From NCBI GenBank assembly GCA_019358875.1, contig JAHHIF010000073.1, forward strand, positions 1-36,701: DNA of 36,701 bases. The letters are read 5' to 3'. Origin of the DNA: Symplocastrum torsivum CPER-KK1 (GTDB taxonomy: Bacteria; Cyanobacteriota; Cyanobacteriia; Cyanobacteriales; Coleofasciculaceae). A program made the position numbers and the translations under genes. The notes below the pieces were generated by a model that saw only the letters and a list, made by a program, of their open reading frames with translations, ran no database searches and was not told the origin of the DNA. How positions within the stretch are numbered: position 1 is the first letter of the stretch; each line of letters opens with the position of its first letter. Below are positions 34,641-36,701 of the stretch, one piece after another.

Positions 34641-36220
34641 TTTTTATACGGTCTTTTGCGCTTGAATAACACACCAGCACCAAAAGCACCAAACCCTAAA
34701 ATACTCAGCACCGAACCCGGTTCAGGAACTGTTGTAGCAGTATCTCCATCAGGAAGTGTTCCATCTGTACCTGTATCAGTATCTTCATCAGGAACTGTTA
34801 CATCCGCAATGGCTTGCACCAAAAAAGAACTGTAAGTGACACCACCATCACCGTCAGACACTCGTAACCCAACTTCATAGTCACCTGCCTCTTCAAAAGA
34901 CCACTGTCCACTTGACCCTGTGAAGTCATCAAATACCCCATCCATATCAAAATCCCATCTAAAGGTGAGAAGATCATAAATTCCTGGGTCAGTTACAGCG
35001 GCGGCGAAATCAAATAATTCGTTTGTCGTAACTACCAAATCCTCAGTCAGTTCAGTGATAGTTGGAGCAACATTCAAAACCCTAAGTGTTTGAGTGAGGG
35101 GATTACTCCAAGCTGCATCTTTATCCTGAGCTTCACCTGTAAAGACAAACGTACCCTCATCGTAAAATCTACCAAGTCTTGTTGTTACTGAACGCTCACC
35201 AGAAGTTCGCGAATCAATGCCAACCTCGTTGCCATCAATAAAGAACTTCTCCCAATCTGCTCCTGGGTCGGTAGCAAACAATTTTGCTGATACGCCTTGA
35301 CCTTCGTAGATGAAGCGCCTCGAAAGATTGAAAGTGGTCAGGGTTGGGGCAACGTTTAAGACGGATTGTGTACTAGTAGCAAGATTACTGTAGTTACCAT
35401 CCTCATCTATCGCGTGTGCTGTATAGGTAAATTCCCCGTTATCAGGAAACAAACCCAAATCTGCGCTAACTGTACGGGTTCCTGCACGATTGTAGTTAGT
35501 CCCAAGATGATTGCCATTGAAGAAGAAGGAGATCGCATCTTCACCTGGGTCATCGGCATACAGAACTGTAGATGTTGCTTGACCTTCGTAGATGGGGGAT
35601 AGAGAAAAATATACGCTGGGAGGAGTATTTCTCACTACAGGGTCGCGTGGCTGAACAGGGTCTCTATTGCTACCAGTATCAGTATCAGCGCGGAATCGCA
35701 TTATTCCGGTAAATCCATTAGTCCAATATAGTGAAAGCGTTCCAAATAGGTCTCCGGCTGAAATGTCTATTGGATCAGTGTAAGCAGCTCCATTTGGGCT
35801 TTGTCCAGCAAGAGTCTGATATCCCCAACCGTCCGCCGACCCATCCGTATGGGGTAAGCCTTCACCATAGGGATAAATATCAAAAACAGTGTTTCCAGGA
35901 ATGGTATCAATGACTAAGGAGGTAAGACCTTGACCGAAATTACTTAAAATCCAAGGTGAATCGAAGCTATTACCTGATTCCGTCAATGACCAGTTAGGAC
36001 CGAAAACGCCTCCAGATTTGTCGCCTGTAGCGCCCCAAATGAGGGTCTGGGAGGTGCCATCCAAAAAACCGGCAGTCACCTCTATCCCGCTCATCATACT
36101 GCCATCGGTCGAAAATCCTGTAAGGGTGGTCGCCTCTGAGGGAGCTGATGCTACTCCCAGAAGGATAAACGTTGCCCCAATAATCCGAGTTGATTGATTT
36201 TTAAGCAAAGAGCTAGTCAT
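34628..36220 (-). CDS. PEP-CTERM protein with Ig-like/PKD repeats
   Basis: 530 residues. An N-terminal signal peptide (about 1-30, ending APSEA) precedes a unique beta-rich domain (about 31-190). Two similar repeats of about 93 residues follow, each with IYEGQ at the start and DEDG or DKDA plus VLNVAPT at the end (about 200-385). A PKD-type domain (about 385-475) has TFRWDFDMDGVFDDF and VSDGDGG, likely calcium-binding Asp clusters. A Thr/Asp linker leads to the sorting signal VPEPGSVLSILGFGAFGAGV plus a basic tail (KRKRPYK). PEP-CTERM proteins are processed by an exosortase and displayed on the surface or released into the extracellular matrix. No exosortase gene is in the window. No clear ribosome site precedes the ATG. 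Confidence 0.88.
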   Translation of the reverse strand: MTSSLLKNQSTRIIGATFILLGVASAPSEATTLTGFSTDGSMMSGIEVTAGFLDGTSQTLIWGATGDKSGGVFGPNWSLTESGNSFDSPWILSNFGQGLTSLVIDTIPGNTVFDIYPYGEGLPHTDGSADGWGYQTLAGQSPNGAAYTDPIDISAGDLFGTLSLYWTNGFTGIMRFRADTDTGSNRDPVQPRDPVVRNTPPSVYFSLSPIYEGQATSTVLYADDPGEDAISFFFNGNHLGTNYNRAGTRTVSADLGLFPDNGEFTYTAHAIDEDGNYSNLATSTQSVLNVAPTLTTFNLSRRFIYEGQGVSAKLFATDPGADWEKFFIDGNEVGIDSRTSGERSVTTRLGRFYDEGTFVFTGEAQDKDAAWSNPLTQTLRVLNVAPTITELTEDLVVTTNELFDFAAAVTDPGIYDLLTFRWDFDMDGVFDDFTGSSGQWSFEEAGDYEVGLRVSDGDGGVTYSSFLVQAIADVTVPDEDTDTGTDGTLPDGDTATTVPEPGSVLSILGFGAFGAGVLFKRKRPYKNVER

Positions 36221-36701
36221 AGAGTTGTGTCGCTACTCTAGGGGTAGATGTTGAAGCTATTGATATCTGTAGATGCCTTTTTCCCAGAAGTGTTCCGAGG
36301 TTTATGCCCAATGGCTCAAGCCGTTACCAAGGAATACCAGTAAGCCCGATGCAACCTAGCTTAATTAACTCCCTAAAAGGGATCTATCGAATATCGCTAT
36401 AGGGCAAAACTCTATCCAAGCTCAAATAGCTGCGTAAGCCCTAAGTAGACACGCGATCGCCCTTACTATCACTTTTAGTTAGTAAAAATTGTAACTACTT
36501 AGCTGTGTTTCTGACCTCAGCTAGAGGAGGAGCTTACGTGATTAATCCAAAAAAGCTTAAGTTATTAATATTTAACTTACATACTGGCGTTTAGACTAAT
36601 GCGCTCTAACTCAGCTTCGCTGAGTGGAGCGTAAGCAAACCCGTGCTGGTTTTTGGAAATTAGACCAATGACAAATTGACTCAGCAGCGCTGAGTGGAGG
36701 A
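36221..36701. other. Intergenic region upstream of the PEP-CTERM gene, with palindromic repeats
   Basis: About 480 bp to the window end. It should contain the promoter of the minus-strand PEP-CTERM gene. It has a HIP1 site near 36453, a well-placed GAGGAGGAG before GTG 36538 that opens an 18-codon frame, and two short palindromic repeats at 36610 and 36680. No other gene was recognised. Confidence 0.45.
36610..36694. repeat. Two copies of a CTCAGC-nnn-GCTGAG palindromic repeat
   Basis: Copy 1 at 36610-36624 (CTCAGC TTC GCTGAG) and copy 2 at 36680-36694 (CTCAGC AGC GCTGAG), each followed by TGGAG. Copy 1 is embedded in a larger partial palindrome (CGCTC before, GAGCG after). The loop differs while the stem is identical, as in repetitive extragenic palindromes. 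Copy 2 runs to the window edge. Confidence 0.65.

Noticed and set aside
1..36701. Search for tRNA, rRNA and CRISPR arrays
   Set aside because: No tRNA-like T-arm/acceptor pattern, rRNA motif or regularly spaced identical repeats were seen by eye; a covariance-model scan would be the decisive check.

Overview
The window comes from a cyanobacterial chromosome. The evidence is the frequent HIP1 octamer (GCGATCGC and near copies) on both strands, chlB of the light-independent chlorophyll pathway, a cyanobacterial pilMNOQ cluster, the RRM type of RNA-binding protein, a ThyX/Dcd thymidylate route, a PEP-CTERM protein, and several cyanobacterium-style caspase-like and haemagglutinin-like proteins. 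The accessory content suggests a filamentous, Microcoleus/Coleofasciculus-like genome, but the genus is a guess. No rRNA, tRNA or CRISPR array was seen.

Layout. 0.2-9.4 kb: a secreted two-partner-secretion-type adhesin, a TPR-CHAT protein, a small RRM protein and a Tat-exported caspase-fold protein. 9.8-12.1 kb: a hotdog thioesterase, the C-terminal half of a GNAT acetyltransferase (gene remnant) and a solitary sugar-type ABC solute-binding lipoprotein. 12.8-18.0 kb: the type IV pilus operon pilM-pilN-pilO-pilQ. 18.4-21.4 kb: an HU protein, cobD with an in-frame repeat insertion, and a flavoprotein related to mercuric reductase/lipoamide dehydrogenase that has lost its redox cysteines. 21.4-23.4 kb, minus strand: thyX, dcd and a CobO-like protein with a destroyed P-loop. 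23.7-30.2 kb: an adenylate kinase paralogue, rph, two tandem GT-C-like membrane proteins and chlB with a clear terminator. 30.3-36.7 kb is accessory: a DUF433/DUF5615 toxin-antitoxin pair, two divergent genes of unknown function separated by an 853-bp IS4-type deletion derivative, a gene tail, a PEP-CTERM protein with PKD-like repeats, and palindromic repeats.

Working together. PilM, PilN, PilO and PilQ form the alignment complex and outer-membrane secretin of type IV pili. Dcd makes dUTP, which after conversion to dUMP feeds ThyX for dTMP. CobD belongs to cobalamin synthesis. The degenerate CobO-like protein shares that ancestry but probably no longer binds ATP in the usual way. ChlB is one subunit of the dark protochlorophyllide reductase; its partners are not in the window.

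The most unusual result is the mobile element at 32338-33190. It has about 180-bp imperfect inverted arms and an internally deleted transposase, and is flanked by CCACA on both sides. It landed exactly on the GTG start codon of the unknown 399-residue gene. The codon was preserved inside the target duplication, but the original ribosome-binding site was moved about 0.86 kb away. Without the element the two unknown genes would be a tight divergent pair, and they are the best candidate here for an undescribed system.
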